DNA of 17,183 bases from the NCBI GenBank assembly GCA_934630555.1, contig CAKTXB010000013.1, positions 1 through 17,183 of the forward strand, in the 5' to 3' direction. Position 1 is the first letter of the stretch; every line of letters starts with the position of its first letter. The notes under the pieces are model-generated. The model did not search any database. It was not told the DNA's origin and was given only the letters and a program-made list of their open reading frames with translations. A program made the translations under genes and the position numbers. Positions 16,579 to 17,183 of this stretch are shown here, piece by piece. This stretch comes from an uncultured Oscillospiraceae bacterium. GTDB lineage: Bacteria > Bacillota > Clostridia > Oscillospirales > Oscillospiraceae.

Positions 16579-17183
16579 AGACGGTTTTATGCTACGGTGA
16601 CTCGAACACATTTGGGCTGATGCCGGACCTGAAAAACCGCTATCCGCGCGACGTGCGCTGGACGGGGCTGTTACAGCAGCGGCTGGGCGCGGACTATTAC
16701 GTGATCGAGGAAGGACTGGGGGGCCGGACGACGGTTTGGGACGACCCCATTGAGGAACACAAAAACGGCAAGGCGTATCTGCTGCCATGTCTGGAGAGCC
16801 ACCGGCCGATCGATCTGGTGGTGCTGATGCTGGGCACGAATGACCTGAAGCAGCGATTCCATGTGTCAAGCTTTGACATTGCGGCGTCGGTGGAGAATCT
16901 GCTGCGGGCGATCGCACAGTCGGCTTCCGGGCCGGAATTTGGCGCGCCGCAGGTGCTGCTGGTGTGCCCGGTACCCATTCGGGATGTTGGAAACGCAGAT
17001 CTGCAGCAGGCGCTGCGCGGCGGGTACGACAAAAGCGAGGCGCTGCGCGCGTATTACGCGGACGTGGCGGCGCGCTGCGGCGCGGCGTATCTGGATCCGG
17101 CGGGGCTTGTGGAAACGAGCGATACAGATGGGATCCACTATACCGCTCGGGGCCATGCTGTGATGGCGGAGCTGGTGGAACAG
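16575..17183 (+). CDS. SGNH/GDSL-family esterase (aryl-esterase-like), 3' end outside window
   Basis: An uninterrupted frame of 203 codons from a GTG start overlapping the permease stop, running to the window edge. Block I is CYGDSNTFG with nucleophile S10. A Gly/Asn-equivalent region EEGLGGRTTVWDDP follows, then block III LMLGTNDLK, and block V DGIHY with D185 and H188 completing the triad. The overall pattern (DVRWTGLLQQRLGADYYVIEEGL) closely resembles the Mycobacterium smegmatis arylesterase/acyltransferase of about 216 residues, so only a dozen or so residues should be missing. There is no signal peptide, so it is cytoplasmic. Coupled to the sugar importer, it may remove acetyl or other acyl groups from imported sugar. 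The substrate is an inference; the fold and triad are clear. Confidence 0.88.
   Translation, partial: MKTVLCYGDSNTFGLMPDLKNRYPRDVRWTGLLQQRLGADYYVIEEGLGGRTTVWDDPIEEHKNGKAYLLPCLESHRPIDLVVLMLGTNDLKQRFHVSSFDIAASVENLLRAIAQSASGPEFGAPQVLLVCPVPIRDVGNADLQQALRGGYDKSEALRAYYADVAARCGAAYLDPAGLVETSDTDGIHYTARGHAVMAELVEQ

Overview
The window reads as chromosomal DNA of a fairly GC-rich, anaerobic, Gram-positive (Clostridia-type, probably Oscillospirales-like gut) bacterium. The grounds are a clostridial-looking ATP synthase operon, strong AGGAGG-type ribosome binding sites, a lipoprotein sugar-binding protein and the gram-positive/Pseudomonas-type L-rhamnose isomerase. The taxonomic call is an inference; there is no rRNA or other marker here. 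About 90% of the window is coding.

Left part (1-7047, + strand): the tail of a small AtpZ-like gene, then a complete F1Fo ATP synthase operon in the order atpI-B-E-F-H-A-G-D-C. Genes are tightly spaced, with ATGA overlaps at atpF/atpH and atpD/atpC. The c subunit carries the sodium-type ligand set (E63, T64, T65, Y68) and a second carboxylate, E30, so this rotor looks like the two-carboxylate Na+ type. The operon ends at a near-perfect hairpin with T-tracts on both strands, which also serves the convergent operon to its right.

Middle part (7212-12395, - strand): an L-rhamnose catabolic operon, transcribed rhaI (isomerase), a uroporphyrinogen-decarboxylase-superfamily protein of unknown function, then rhaB (rhamnulokinase). 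It has its own promoter with an extended -10 and a LacI-type operator over the predicted start site. Upstream of it, on the same strand, lies a LacI-family repressor gene with its own promoter and terminator.

Right part (12597-17183, + strand): a ribose/rhamnose-type ABC importer (lipoprotein binding protein, double ATPase, permease), followed by a GTG-started SGNH esterase that overlaps the permease stop codon and runs off the window. The importer has a strong promoter and a roughly 240-base leader holding an early hairpin plus T-tract, an operator identical over 12 bases to the one at rhaI, and a possible RBS-masking hairpin.

Together the right two thirds look like one regulon: uptake of a rhamnose-like sugar, deacylation by the esterase, isomerisation and phosphorylation, all under the local LacI repressor. 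No rhamnulose-1-phosphate aldolase or mutarotase is present in the window. The points most worth a second look are the URO-D-family gene embedded in the rhamnose operon, the importer leader with its early terminator and downstream operator, and the two-carboxylate c-ring.
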